DNA from: Mesorhizobium_K sp040049215
GTDB lineage: Bacteria; Pseudomonadota; Alphaproteobacteria; Rhizobiales; Rhizobiaceae
Direction: 5' to 3'
NCBI RefSeq assembly: GCF_040049215.1
Contig: NZ_JBDZDN010000008.1
Span: 29,221-93,220, forward strand
Length of the DNA stretch: 64,000 nucleotides
Position numbers and translations under genes: made by a program. Each line of letters opens with the position of its first letter. Position 1 is the stretch's first letter. The notes below the pieces were generated by a model. It saw only the letters and a list, made by a program, of their open reading frames with translations. It had not been told where the DNA came from and did not search any database. Positions 52,987 to 61,876 of the stretch are shown here, piece by piece.

Positions 52987-53290
52987 TTACGCCGCCGAAA
53001 CCCATTCGCGCACCCGGCTGTGCCCATAAGCGCCTGAGACGATCAGATCGGCATGAGCCGAGCGGGCCAATTCCAGCAAGCCCTGGCCATCGCCCGAATG
53101 GGTGATCACGTCTCCGCGCGCGGTCACTCCGTGACGTCTCAGGAAGGACACGACGTCGTTAACGCTCTCACGGACGGCACGATCAGGTTCGCGATCTATC
53201 ATGGCGACGGTCGTCTCGGTCGAGGCCGTCAGGAACGGCAAAGCGTCGACTACGGCGCGGCGCGCCTCGCGATCGACCGTCGACGCCCGC
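52987..53290 (-). pseudogene. Universal stress protein, truncated and frameshifted
   Basis: The frame reads EARRAVVDALPFLTAS, then HADLIVSGAYGHSRVREWV, the second half of a UspA-type domain. No start codon or first half is present upstream, because groEL ends only about 20 bp away. After EWV the frame stops at SAA; adding one T in the GTTT run restores FGGVTRTLLNESP, the usual family end. So it has lost its N-terminus and gained a frameshift. A universal stress gene here fits the low-oxygen neighbourhood. Confidence 0.7.
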
Positions 53291-53308
53291 CTTGATGAGC
53301 CGTCGCAA

Positions 53309-54931
53309 TTACATCGCCATGTCGGGTGCCAGTGTCCGTTCCTTGGGCGGTTCCGGGATCTCGGTCATCGTCGCCTCGGTCAAAAGCAGAACACCGGCCA
53401 CCGACACAGCGTTTTCAAGAGCGATGCGGATGACCTTGGTGGGATCGATGATGCCGACTTCGATGAGGTCGACATACTCCTTTCGTCCGGCGTCGAAGCC
53501 GAAATTGCCGGTTCCCTCGATCATCTTTGAAACGACTACCCCACCATCAACGGCAGAGTTCTCTGCGATCTGGCGGACCGGCGTCTCAAGTGCGCGCTTG
53601 AGAATCTGCACGCCCGTTCGCTCGTCGCCGTCGCAGTGCTGTTCCTCATCCTCCACCGCAGCGATGCAACGCAGCAATGCAAGCCCGCCGCCCGGAACGA
53701 TGCCCTCCGCGACCGCTGCCTTGGTGGCGCTGATGGCATCATCGAGTGCTTCCTTCTTGGATTTCATCTCGGCTTCAGTCGGGGCACCGACCTTGACGAC
53801 TGCGACCCCACCCGCAAGCTTGGCCAGTCTTTCCTGCAGCTTTTCACGATCGTAGTCACTGCTAGTGTTGTCGATTTCGCGCCGGATCTGCTCCACACGA
53901 CCCTTGATCGCCTTCGCATCGCCGCTGCCGCCGATGATCGTCGTGGCATCCTTGTCGATGACGACGCGTTTTGTGCGCCCCAGTTGCTCCATCGTAACGT
54001 TTTCGAGCTTGATGCCAAGGTCCTCGGAAATGACCTGTCCGCCCGTCAGGATGGCGATGTCCTGCAACATCGCCTTGCGGCGATCGCCGAAGCCCGGTGC
54101 CTTGACGGCGCAATTCTTGAACGTGCCCCGGATTTGATTGACGATCAGCGTTGCGAGCGCTTCCCCCTCGACATCCTCGGCGATCACCAGCAACGGTGAA
54201 CCCGACTTCGCTACCGATTCGAGCAACTTGATGAGGTCATTCAGCAAGGCGATCTTCTTTTCGACGATAAGAACGAGAGCATCTTCCAACACCGCTTCCA
54301 TCTTTTCGGGATCGGTCACGAAATAAGGCGAGAGGAATCCGCGATCGAACTGCATGCCTTCGACGACCTCGAGGACCGTCTCCGTGGTCTTCGACTCCTC
54401 GACGGTAATCACACCTTCTCCCCCGACCTTCTCCATGGCCTCGCCAACGAGCTCGCCGATGATCGGATCATTGTGCGCCGAGATCGTCGCCACTTGCTCC
54501 TTCTCGCGTCGTGTCGCAACCGGCCGTGATAGCTGCTTCAGTGACTCGACCGCGCGTTTTGTTGCGCGGTCCAGACCTCGCTTGATGTCAATCGCGCTGG
54601 CGCCGGCTACGACGTTGCGCACTCCGTCGGCGAACATCGCTTGCGCCAGAATGGTCGATGTGCTCGTTCCATCACCCACCATGTCTCCAGTCTTCTCGGC
54701 TGCCTGGCGCAGCATGCGGGCACCAAGATTCTCTTCGGGGTCTTTGAGATCGAACTCCTTGGCGATGGTCACCCCGTCGTTGCAGACGATCGGCGCGCCC
54801 CATTTCTTCTCGATCAGGACCGACTTCGACCGTGGACCGAGCGTGACACGCACGGCATCGGCAAGCTGCGTCGCGCCTCGGAGGATCTTTTCGCGCGCCT
54901 CCGAACGAAACAATACCTGTTTGTGTGCCAT
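53309..54931 (-). CDS. groEL: Chaperonin GroEL paralogue
   Basis: A 540-residue Hsp60. It opens MAHKQVLFRSEAREKILRGA and has the ATP motif VGDGTSTSTILAQ, the hinge Gly residues, GFGDRRKAMLQDIAILTGG and the conserved Asp in ALDDAISATKAA. The C-terminus is APDMAM, without the GGM repeats of typical GroEL. I chose the ATG at 54931; a longer frame from 55006 would cross the FNR-like box. No groES is adjacent and no CIRCE element is visible. It is therefore a secondary chaperonin, probably under FNR/FixK-type rather than heat-shock control. Confidence 0.93.
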   Translation of the reverse strand: MAHKQVLFRSEAREKILRGATQLADAVRVTLGPRSKSVLIEKKWGAPIVCNDGVTIAKEFDLKDPEENLGARMLRQAAEKTGDMVGDGTSTSTILAQAMFADGVRNVVAGASAIDIKRGLDRATKRAVESLKQLSRPVATRREKEQVATISAHNDPIIGELVGEAMEKVGGEGVITVEESKTTETVLEVVEGMQFDRGFLSPYFVTDPEKMEAVLEDALVLIVEKKIALLNDLIKLLESVAKSGSPLLVIAEDVEGEALATLIVNQIRGTFKNCAVKAPGFGDRRKAMLQDIAILTGGQVISEDLGIKLENVTMEQLGRTKRVVIDKDATTIIGGSGDAKAIKGRVEQIRREIDNTSSDYDREKLQERLAKLAGGVAVVKVGAPTEAEMKSKKEALDDAISATKAAVAEGIVPGGGLALLRCIAAVEDEEQHCDGDERTGVQILKRALETPVRQIAENSAVDGGVVVSKMIEGTGNFGFDAGRKEYVDLIEVGIIDPTKVIRIALENAVSVAGVLLLTEATMTEIPEPPKERTLAPDMAM

Positions 54932-54985
54932 GGCTGTCTCCGAAATTGCGTTCAGCCTATCTAACAGGGCTGCTTTCGGGCGGCT

Positions 54986-54999
54986 TTGACGCGTGTCAA
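54986..54999. promoter_or_regulatory. FNR/FixK-like palindrome between groEL and the AI-2E transporter gene
   Basis: TTGACGCGTGTCAA has perfect TTGAC...GTCAA symmetry and fits the FNR/FixK consensus at 8 of 10 positions. It lies 55 bp before groEL and 67 bp before the transporter start, suiting a divergent promoter region. Confidence 0.5.
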
Positions 55000-55065
55000 T
55001 AGCCAACGGAAGCTGCCTTTTTGCCGCGAAACCGGTTAGGCTCGGTCAGCCTATGGAGGCAGCCG

Positions 55066-56151
55066 ATGTCCGACCTGAAACAGTTGAGAGCACTCGGTAT
55101 CCTGACGGCGACGGCAATCGGCCTTTATGTCTGCTATCTGCTGACCGTGCCGTTCCTGCCCGCGTTGACCTGGGCGCTTGTGTTGGCAATCGTCCTTAAC
55201 CCGGCTCACCGGCGAATTGAGGCAAGGCTGGGTAATCCAAGCCTGGCCGCCCTGATGTCGGTGAGCCTCGCGGCGGTTGCCGCCGGACTACCGCTTGTCT
55301 TCGTCGCACAGCAACTCGTTCGCGAGGCAGTAAACGGCGCCACGTACATTGAGCAGGTCATCAGAGACTGGAACAGTTATGACCTTGTATCGAATTATCC
55401 TAGGCTTTCGGCTATCGCCGGATGGATCGAGGATCGGCTCGATCCGGCCGGCTCGATCGCCGCATTCACGCAATGGATGACTGAGCAGAGCACATCCGTG
55501 GTGCGCGGGTCGGTCAATCAGGGAGTAACGTTCGTCCTGACCTTTTACATGCTGTTCTATTTCTTGCGGGACCGTCATCAGGCATTGCGAGGCGTCGAAA
55601 ACCTTTCGCCGCTCCATACACACGAGACGACACGTATTTTGTCGCGCTTCGCGGAAACCGTGCACGCCACATTGGTCGGAACAGTGTTCGTGGCGGCCGT
55701 CCAAGGAACATTGGGCGGCCTAATGTTCTGGTGGCTCGGCCTGCCGACCCCAGTATTTTGGGGTCTGGTAATGGGTCTTCTCGCCATCGTGCCCGTACTT
55801 GGCGCGTTCGTGGTCTGGGTGCCGGCGGCCACCTATCTCGCGGTGGAGGGGGCTTGGACCAGCGCGGCGATACTGGCCGTCTGGGGCGGCGTCATCATCG
55901 CGGGCATCGATAACCTGCTCTATCCTATGCTAGTCGGGAACCGATTGCGGCTTCACACATTGATGGCCTTCATCGGCGCTGTCGGCGGCATCGTCCTCTT
56001 CGGAGCGTCCGGGCTCGTTCTCGGTCCGGCGGCGATTGCGGTCACCCTTAGTCTCATTGACATTTTCAAGAAGCGACTGGACGGCCCAACCGCGATCGAG
56101 CCCGCCCCAGCGCACGGTCACGAGCCAGGCGCGGCCGAGCCGGGTGGGTGA
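55066..56151 (+). CDS. AI-2E family (PerM) membrane protein
   Basis: A 361-residue inner-membrane protein of the AI-2E exporter-like superfamily with about eight hydrophobic segments. Typical stretches are PFLPALTWALVLAIVLNP near the start and GLLAIVPVLGAFVVWVPAA and LYPMLVGNRLRLHTLMAF near the end. The central hydrophilic region is helical. I chose the ATG at 55066, preceded by GGAGG. Family roles include transport of small solutes and Na+/H+ exchange; the substrate here is unknown. It is divergent from groEL across the FNR-like box. Confidence 0.88.
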   Translation: MSDLKQLRALGILTATAIGLYVCYLLTVPFLPALTWALVLAIVLNPAHRRIEARLGNPSLAALMSVSLAAVAAGLPLVFVAQQLVREAVNGATYIEQVIRDWNSYDLVSNYPRLSAIAGWIEDRLDPAGSIAAFTQWMTEQSTSVVRGSVNQGVTFVLTFYMLFYFLRDRHQALRGVENLSPLHTHETTRILSRFAETVHATLVGTVFVAAVQGTLGGLMFWWLGLPTPVFWGLVMGLLAIVPVLGAFVVWVPAATYLAVEGAWTSAAILAVWGGVIIAGIDNLLYPMLVGNRLRLHTLMAFIGAVGGIVLFGASGLVLGPAAIAVTLSLIDIFKKRLDGPTAIEPAPAHGHEPGAAEPGG

Positions 56152-56478
56152 GGGCGCCGCCGCGTTGTCATAGCCTGGCCGGAGTATACGGCCAAGTGTC
56201 GCGAATGAATCCGATTGGATCGGACTGTGCGACTTCTAGCCAAATGCCAGCGCCAGCGGGACCGCGCGTGGTCGCTTCTGAGCAAGCATTTCGATTGGTG
56301 GGAACCCGGTACCCTGAAGCCAGTAGCCCTGCCGCCATCCGAGCGTTCTTCGCACTGTTGTTCCGCGTCCTCATCGAACGGCTTTCCGGGCGTGAGGCCA
56401 AAGACAGCCATATGCTTGACCGGCTGGCCTATCCGTGTCGTCAGATGGTTGCCTCACCCCCGTTGTCATGAGCGAACT
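56152..56478. other. Gap before the CarS-like gene
   Basis: No gene is convincing. A frame on the plus strand (56148-56471) translates to a sequence with a helical-looking middle (ASSPAAIRAFFALLFRVLIERL) but lacks a ribosome site and any family I know. I see no terminator or repeat. Confidence 0.4.
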
Positions 56479-56976
56479 ATGATGCAACTTCATCCTTGGC
56501 TGATTGTACAGTGCCTCGTCGTGCTGACGTTTGCGAACGGCGTGCCGGTCATCGCCAAAAAATTGCTCGGCGAGTGGCTCGCATGGCCGATCGACGGAGG
56601 TTGGCTTCTTTGGGATGGTCAACCTCTCTTTGGCCGGTCAAAGACATATCGCGGCCTTGTGCTGGCAATAGTCTCTTCTGCGGCTGGCGGCTCGTTTGTG
56701 GGGCTCGACCTCAAGACCGGAGCGCTGATCGGCTTCGTTGCGATGGCCGGCGACCTGCTATCGAGCTTTCTCAAGCGACGCCTTCGCTTGGCTTCGAGCG
56801 CCCAAGCGCCCGGGCTCGATCAGGTGCCGGAATCCCTGTTACCCCTCCTGGCCGTCAGTAGCCTTCTTGGGTTGTCGCTCTGGGATATCCTGGTCGGAGT
56901 CGGCGCCTTCTGGGTTGGTGAGATCCTTGTTTCTCGGCTTCTGTACACGCTTCGCATAAGGGACAGGCCCTACTAG
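56479..56976 (+). CDS. CarS-like (CDP-archaeol synthase family) membrane protein
   Basis: A 165-residue membrane protein that resembles the CDP-archaeol synthase (CarS/DUF46) family. Visible pieces are ANGVPVIAKKLLG, the motif GQPLFGRSKTYRGLVLAIV, and GDLLSSFLKRRLRL, where phosphatidate cytidylyltransferase-like proteins keep Asp and basic residues. About four to five hydrophobic segments occur. Bacterial members are of unknown function; a lipid cytidylyl transfer is possible. Two ATG codons in a row at 56479 are candidate starts. Its last 138 bp overlap the convergent phosphoesterase gene. Confidence 0.72.
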   Translation: MMQLHPWLIVQCLVVLTFANGVPVIAKKLLGEWLAWPIDGGWLLWDGQPLFGRSKTYRGLVLAIVSSAAGGSFVGLDLKTGALIGFVAMAGDLLSSFLKRRLRLASSAQAPGLDQVPESLLPLLAVSSLLGLSLWDILVGVGAFWVGEILVSRLLYTLRIRDRPY

Positions 56977-57912
56977 ATCGCTGCAGTGGAGATGGTGGAG
57001 CGTGATCTCAGGCGGGCAGTTGAGCCGTACCGCGACGACACTCGAGCCGGCGCCAACCGAAGTGTAGCCCGCCATGTCGCGGTGCTTCCAGGAACCGGCG
57101 CCCATCGACCGCGGAAGCTTCGAACTCAGGGTAATGGGAATGCCTCCCGGCAGACAAATCTGTCCGCCGTGGGTGTGGCCGGCCAGCAGCAAATCAAACC
57201 CGGCGTGGGCCGCCTGGCGATAGATTTCGGGGGTGTGCGAAAGCAGGATCGAATACGCATCCGCCGGCACCTCGGCGGCCACCTTTTCGATATTGTCGAC
57301 CCTGAAGAAATGAGCATCGTCTATCCCGGCCAGATGGATGCGCTCGCCGCCCCTGTCGATTGCGACGATTTCGTTCAAGAGCATGCGAATGCCCATGTCC
57401 TCGAGCGCCGGCACCATTCGGACCGTGTCGTGGTTGCCAAGCACGCCATATAGCGGTCCCTTGAGAGAGGCGCGCACGCGCGCAACGCCGGTCAGAGCTG
57501 CGCCGAACGGGCCGAAGGTCTTTGCGCGGAAGTCGCCGGTCAAGACGCATACATCGTAGTCGAGATCAGTGACAAGCTCGATCACGCGGTCCATCGCTGG
57601 GCCACTCATGTCCGCGTGGAGATCGCTCAGATGAAGAATCCGAAAACCTTCAAAGGCACGTGGCAAGCCGGCCGATACGATCTTGTTCACCCGAAGCTGG
57701 ACGCGCGCGGCATTGTGTCGTCCGCGGCCGTAGAGGCCTGTGAGCCGTAGTACATTTCGGATCACCGCATGGATCGAGTACCAATTCTCCAGGTGGAAGA
57801 AGTTCAAACCCTGACCGAAGACCTGGGCTTCATGGTCCTCTTCAATACCGAGACGCTGGCGGGCATGGATGCGGCCCAGGCGCTCGTCCAACCTCTGGCT
57901 GACGTCGATCAT
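56839..57912 (-). CDS. Metallophosphoesterase
   Basis: A 357-residue calcineurin-like phosphoesterase of the YkuE type. All dinuclear-metal motifs are present: LSDLHAD, LTGDF, GNHDT, LSHTPE and GHTHGG. Related proteins hydrolyse lipid- or nucleotide-linked phosphates at the membrane; there is no signal peptide here, but the N-terminus has an aromatic segment (FFHLENWYSIHAVI). Family members usually end soon after the ITLHHL segment; here 40-odd further residues run antisense to the CarS-like gene, suggesting the original stop was lost. Confidence 0.85.
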   Translation of the reverse strand: MIDVSQRLDERLGRIHARQRLGIEEDHEAQVFGQGLNFFHLENWYSIHAVIRNVLRLTGLYGRGRHNAARVQLRVNKIVSAGLPRAFEGFRILHLSDLHADMSGPAMDRVIELVTDLDYDVCVLTGDFRAKTFGPFGAALTGVARVRASLKGPLYGVLGNHDTVRMVPALEDMGIRMLLNEIVAIDRGGERIHLAGIDDAHFFRVDNIEKVAAEVPADAYSILLSHTPEIYRQAAHAGFDLLLAGHTHGGQICLPGGIPITLSSKLPRSMGAGSWKHRDMAGYTSVGAGSSVVAVRLNCPPEITLHHLHCSDLVGPVPYAKRVQKPRNKDLTNPEGADSDQDIPERQPKKATDGQEG

Positions 57913-58183
57913 CGCGGTTCACCGGGTTCGTCCGCCGAGAAGGCAGGGTGCACCTATGGTGCCACACGCTGCAAGACATCTTCCTGCGCATTCGGTCACG
58001 CAACTCGCCAAAGTCCACCGCATAGCCGGTACGATCTTCGTCGCCCCCTCGTGAATCGCCACACCACTGCGGGAAAACAGGGCCGCTGAGTAGGTCCAGA
58101 CAGATATGAGACGGGGGCCTTGAGAAAGGTTCGGGGGTTTCCGAAGCTGGAGTTGCAACACACCAGTTTCAGGAGAATCCCCG

Positions 58184-58390
58184 ATGCAGGTCTTTGGCCT
58201 GTCTCGCCATGTTATCAGAGCCGGTGCTCTGGCGTCACGGCTCGCGGCGACATCTCTTTCGCATGAAGCGGCGCTGCGCATGGATGCGGTCAGGCGGTGG
58301 ACTGCGGCGCAGCGCGCCGGGCTTTCGGCGCAAGCCGCGGCAAGCGCGGTCGGCGTCTCGCGGCCACGCTCTATCGCTGGCGCGCCGTCT
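58184..58390 (+). pseudogene. Transposase/integrase N-terminal fragment
   Basis: An ATG at 58184, preceded by AGGAG, opens about 60 codons with MDAVRRWTAAQRAGLSAQAA and then SAVGVSR, the helix-turn-helix start of an rve-type transposase. A one-base shift would continue ATLYRWRA, the expected next motif, then homology ends at about 58390. The catalytic domain is absent. The break coincides with the edge of the recombinase island, so the island may have integrated within this transposase gene. Confidence 0.55.
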
Positions 58391-58430
58391 CTGTCCAAAC
58401 GTTTGCTATTTTCACTCGAAACGTCTCTGT
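58384..58430 (+). repeat. Paired CGTCTCTGTCC direct repeats
   Basis: The 11-mer occurs at 58384-58394 and 58420-58430, 36 bp apart, exactly where the transposase homology stops. It may be part of the attachment site of the neighbouring serine recombinase. Confidence 0.4.
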
Positions 58431-58519
58431 CCGCGACTTTCCTAAAAATGGGCCCAAATAGCGTCGACATTTCCGAGGCTTAGTTTTGCTGTTTGGTTGC
58501 CAGTTCGAGTCCCTTGGGA

Positions 58520-58731
58520 ACCACCATCCAGTCTGCCGCAATTGCGGTGTTTGCAGCCGTCTCCAAATAGCCTCGTCATTTCCGTGGGTTACCAGATACG
58601 TTCTCGCAACACTTGGCAGAGAGACGCGCTTTAGCGACCAGATATGGGCTTTTCGCGAAGCCGTCTCCGTTTGGCCCTTTCGCCGGCCAAGTGTTTGGCC
58701 AAGCGATGGTCGGTGCATCGTCGATGATTGT
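58520..58731 (+). repeat. Diverged 212-bp repeat, copy 2
   Basis: Same-strand partner of 41986-42196, about 65 percent identical by hand count over 200 bases. It ends 13 bp from the serine recombinase stop codon. No gene is supported in it. Confidence 0.6.
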
Positions 58732-58743
58732 GGGAAGTATCGG

Positions 58744-60501
58744 CTACTTGCCGATAAGGTCTGCCTGCTCACGCCATGACAGCGGCAGATCTGCCATGCG
58801 CGACAGACGCAGGGCCGTCAGTTCGGCGGGCTGTGAACCGTCGAGGATCGCTTCGGTGATCGTTGGAGCCAGGAAGGCCAGGGGAAGCAGCCGGCTGACT
58901 TCTGAAGGGTCGGTGGAATTGTGTTTGGCTATCTGGGACAGGCTGCACCCTGAGCCGTCTGTCAGTTGCCGACGATAGCGATGCGCCCGGCGGATCAGAT
59001 CGACCAACGCCGCGTCGGGCTCGCGCTTGGCATCGGAACCGTCCGCCAGTACCATTCTGGTTTCGACGCCTCGACGTCGCAAGGACATGGGACACTCAAT
59101 ATTGACGACTGGATATTTGGCGGATGGGGATTTTGCCTGTTTCGCTGTCGCCTTGCGATCGAGCATCAGATTGGCCAGCGCAAGGCGATCGACTTCAAGG
59201 AGCAGGCAGCCGGGCTTCAGGATGATGCGGCGGAACACTTTTGCGATCATCGCCTTGCGCCAGGTGAGGGGATCTGTCTTCCAATCGCGCCGGATTCTCT
59301 CGGCGCGTTGCATCGCGTTACCAGTCTCGTCGGCTGCTACCAATTCCCTGGTCCATTCGGAAAGCTGCGCCTTGTTGGCGAGCATGCAATCCATTTGATG
59401 CTCAACAATCGCATCAAGCTGATTGGCTGGAAGCCGCCATCCACTGTCTGACTTGAGATCAGATGAAGATCCGCCAGTCGCGGTGGTTTGGTCGGTGACG
59501 CTCGATGACGTCCCGATCGTCAGTCGCCTTGACACATAGTAGAGGTACCGAATGCCCTTCTTGTTGGCATGGACCGAGCGCAACTTCTCGCCAGCCTCGT
59601 CATAGACCAATCCAGTCAGCAGGTGCTGGCCTTTGCTGTTTGTCGGGCTGCGTCGGCGTGGGGCCTGGCTGGCAAGAAGCGCCTGGGCGGCTTCGAACAA
59701 TCTTGCATCGATGATCGCCTGGTGCTCTCCCTCATGCACGAGTGTCCGATGTCTGATCTTTCCGACATAGATCGGGTTGGACAAGAGATGATAGAGATTG
59801 CCGCGCCCGAACGGCCTGGTGACGTGCTGCGTTCCGTCCATGCGTCGAACTGTTCTCGTCGTCAGTCCTGATGCCGCCGCTTCGTCAGCCAATGCCCGGA
59901 CCGATTGCAGCTGAAGATATCGATCAAACAGGTGCCTGACAGTCGAGGCCTCTGTTTCCTCGATGATCAACTTTCTGCTTTCGACGCGATAGCCAAAGGG
60001 AACGACACCGCCCATCCACATGCCTTTCTTCTTGGAGGCGGCAATCTTGTCGCGGATGCGCTCGGCGGTGACCTCGCGCTCGAACTGGGCGAATGACAGA
60101 AGCACGTTGAGCATCAGCCTGCCCATCGAGGTCGTGGTGTTGAACTGCTGGGTGACCGAGACAAAGGAGACACCGCTTGCATCGAATACCTCGACGATCT
60201 TGCCAAAGTCGGTGAGGGACCGGGTAAGGCGATCGATCTTGTAGACGACCACAACATCGATCTTCCGGTCGCGGATATCCTGCAGCATGCGCTGCAGGGC
60301 AGGGCGCTCCATCGTGCCACCGGAGATGCCGCCATCGTCATAGGCGGCAGGAACCGGTTTCCAGCCAAGGCTGGCCTGAGACACAATGAATGCCGAGCAC
60401 GCCTCGCGCTGGGCGTCGAGCGAGTTGAACTCCTGGTCAAGGCCGTCCTCAGTCGACTTACGGGTATAGACAGCGCAGCGAAGGCGGATGACGTCACTCA
60501 T
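58744..60501 (-). CDS. Large serine recombinase
   Basis: A 585-residue site-specific recombinase. The resolvase domain starts LRCAVYTRKSTEDGLDQ with the nucleophilic Ser, and has AYDDGGISGGTMERPALQRM and VYKIDRLTRSLTDF. A Recombinase domain follows (FDRYLQLQSVRALADEAAA, then NPIYVGKIRHR) and a zinc-ribbon-like/coiled C-terminal part. I chose the ATG at 60501, which overlaps the DUF2924 stop by 4 nt. Such enzymes integrate and excise prophages or islands without needing tRNA sites. All catalytic motifs look intact. Confidence 0.93.
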   Translation of the reverse strand: MSDVIRLRCAVYTRKSTEDGLDQEFNSLDAQREACSAFIVSQASLGWKPVPAAYDDGGISGGTMERPALQRMLQDIRDRKIDVVVVYKIDRLTRSLTDFGKIVEVFDASGVSFVSVTQQFNTTTSMGRLMLNVLLSFAQFEREVTAERIRDKIAASKKKGMWMGGVVPFGYRVESRKLIIEETEASTVRHLFDRYLQLQSVRALADEAAASGLTTRTVRRMDGTQHVTRPFGRGNLYHLLSNPIYVGKIRHRTLVHEGEHQAIIDARLFEAAQALLASQAPRRRSPTNSKGQHLLTGLVYDEAGEKLRSVHANKKGIRYLYYVSRRLTIGTSSSVTDQTTATGGSSSDLKSDSGWRLPANQLDAIVEHQMDCMLANKAQLSEWTRELVAADETGNAMQRAERIRRDWKTDPLTWRKAMIAKVFRRIILKPGCLLLEVDRLALANLMLDRKATAKQAKSPSAKYPVVNIECPMSLRRRGVETRMVLADGSDAKREPDAALVDLIRRAHRYRRQLTDGSGCSLSQIAKHNSTDPSEVSRLLPLAFLAPTITEAILDGSQPAELTALRLSRMADLPLSWREQADLIGK

Positions 60502-61019
60502 TGCCCAAAGAACCTTGGGCCTGACCATCGGGCACCGGTTATGCGGCGGGCGACAGCCGAGAGCGAGCGATAGGTCTTGCCGTCGAACAGAAACCCGTCA
60601 TCGGTCACATCAACAACATGCATCCTGCCATTCCATTCCCGCATGAAGCGTGTTCCTGGCCGAGGCTTTGGGGCGATTGATGCAATCGCGGTGCGCTGCG
60701 ATGCAGGCAGTTCCAAACGGCTATCCTCGGATGATGATTGCTCTCCAACATTACCGCTTGATCGCGACAAAGCTTCAGGTTCCATTGCAGAACCATCGGC
60801 AAGAGGTCGCTCGACCTTCAGAGCCCGGTTGGCCTCTCGGGACAACCCGCCAAGCCGTCGTGCCTGAAGATGCCAGGCAGCAGACCGTTCGAGCAGGCTT
60901 CGTTTGATCCCCTTCGGTGCTGTACAGCCGTATGTCTTCAACCAGGCTGCTACCAGTTCCTGTCGAGGGAGATCACCGATCCCGGCAATCTCCCTCTCCA
61001 ATTTGTCGATCCGGCTCAT
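60498..61019 (-). CDS. DUF2924 domain protein
   Basis: A 173-residue protein of the DUF2924 family, with LVAAWLKTYGCTAPKGIKRSLL near the start and the conserved C-terminal segment DDGFLFDGKTYRSLSAVARRITGARWSGPRFF, including the YRSLSxxA-x-ITG motif. It regularly precedes large serine recombinase genes in Alphaproteobacteria, where it probably assists recombination direction or regulation. The ATG at 61019 is preceded by GGAG. It overlaps the recombinase gene by 4 nt. Confidence 0.88.
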   Translation of the reverse strand: MSRIDKLEREIAGIGDLPRQELVAAWLKTYGCTAPKGIKRSLLERSAAWHLQARRLGGLSREANRALKVERPLADGSAMEPEALSRSSGNVGEQSSSEDSRLELPASQRTAIASIAPKPRPGTRFMREWNGRMHVVDVTDDGFLFDGKTYRSLSAVARRITGARWSGPRFFGQ

Positions 61020-61023
61020 AGCG

Positions 61024-61389
61024 CTACTTGGCCAGCCGGTAGCGACGTTGTCCGTCCTTTCCGATCTCGTTTTCAAGCGGCAGACCAAGCTTCTTGCGGA
61101 CGGTGCCAGATAGAAACCCGCGCACCGAGTGCGCCTGCCACCCGGTTGCCGTCATCAGCGTCTCGATCGTTGCGCCCTTGGCTGCGCGAAGCTTGTTGAC
61201 GACAATGTCTGACTTGCTTGCAGTAGCGTGGCCGACTGCTGCCGCTCGAGGAGCGGTTGGTTCTTGGACGGGAACGGGATTGCCGGGAGCTTTGGCTTTC
61301 GATCTGCGAGCAGGCTTCGGCTTCACAGGTGCAGGCGTGCCAGGCCGCTCGTCCGGCATAGAATCATCAAGGTTGGAATCTGTGGTCAT
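61024..61389 (-). CDS. DUF3489 domain protein
   Basis: A 121-residue protein with a disordered, Pro/Lys-rich N-terminus and a C-terminal winged-helix-like DUF3489 domain (GATIETLMTATGWQAHSVRGFL and LGLPLENEIGKDGQRRYRL). I chose the ATG at 61389, preceded by GGAG. It leads the DUF3489-DUF2924-recombinase operon. A DNA-binding accessory or regulatory role is likely but not proven. Confidence 0.85.
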   Translation of the reverse strand: MTTDSNLDDSMPDERPGTPAPVKPKPARRSKAKAPGNPVPVQEPTAPRAAAVGHATASKSDIVVNKLRAAKGATIETLMTATGWQAHSVRGFLSGTVRKKLGLPLENEIGKDGQRRYRLAK

Positions 61390-61876
61390 TTTGTTCTCCG
61401 TCAGGTTCAAGCGCCGGACTATCCTGCGCCTGTACTGACGGAAGCCCGCAGTTTGCGGGCAGAGCGGTTTGACCTCGGAGCGACAACTCAACAAGGCAGC
61501 CAAATTCGTCGTTGCCAAGCAATGCGTGCTTTAGGGCCGAAGTCCAGTGTTGAGACGCGAATTTATGAGAGCGGCCATAGTGCGTTCGTCAGTCCTTTTT
61601 TTGGTTCAAATCCTGGAGGCAAGTGGTTGGGCGCTGCTGTGAGTTTCGTTCTCGCAGTTTAAGAAGGTAGCGCCCGCGACCATGAGAATGGCAGGTTTGC
61701 GCCTCATCGCAGACATTCAGCCAAACTTCTCCTTTGCCCGAAAGCCGACATTGCCCAAGGACTTGGTTGCGCTACCAGGATGACCCAATCGTTCAACTGA
61801 CGTCCCGATTGAGCACGATAGCTCATCTATGCCAGGAGCATGCTTCCTCCTTGGCAAACGTCATTTGGAGGAAAGT
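61390..61876. other. Gap between recombinase module and hydrolase
   Basis: No gene is supported. A perfect 7-bp hairpin GCCCGCA-GTT-TGCGGGC is at 61444-61460. A phrase resembling a tRNA T-loop (GGTTCAAATCC, 61614-61624) occurs, but its stems do not pair. The segment probably holds the recombinase-operon promoter on the minus strand. Confidence 0.4.

Noticed and set aside
57919..58470. Minus-strand 183-codon frame
   Set aside because: Antisense to the transposase fragment and without a recognisable domain.
58502..58530. TTCGAGTCC followed by ACCACCA, like a tRNA 3-prime end used as an attachment site
   Set aside because: The stems do not pair and no tRNA body is visible; kept only as part of the 212-bp repeat.
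61604..61640. tRNA-like 3-prime end (GGTTCAAATCC)
   Set aside because: The putative T-stem pairs only two bases and there is no acceptor, D-arm or anticodon arm upstream.
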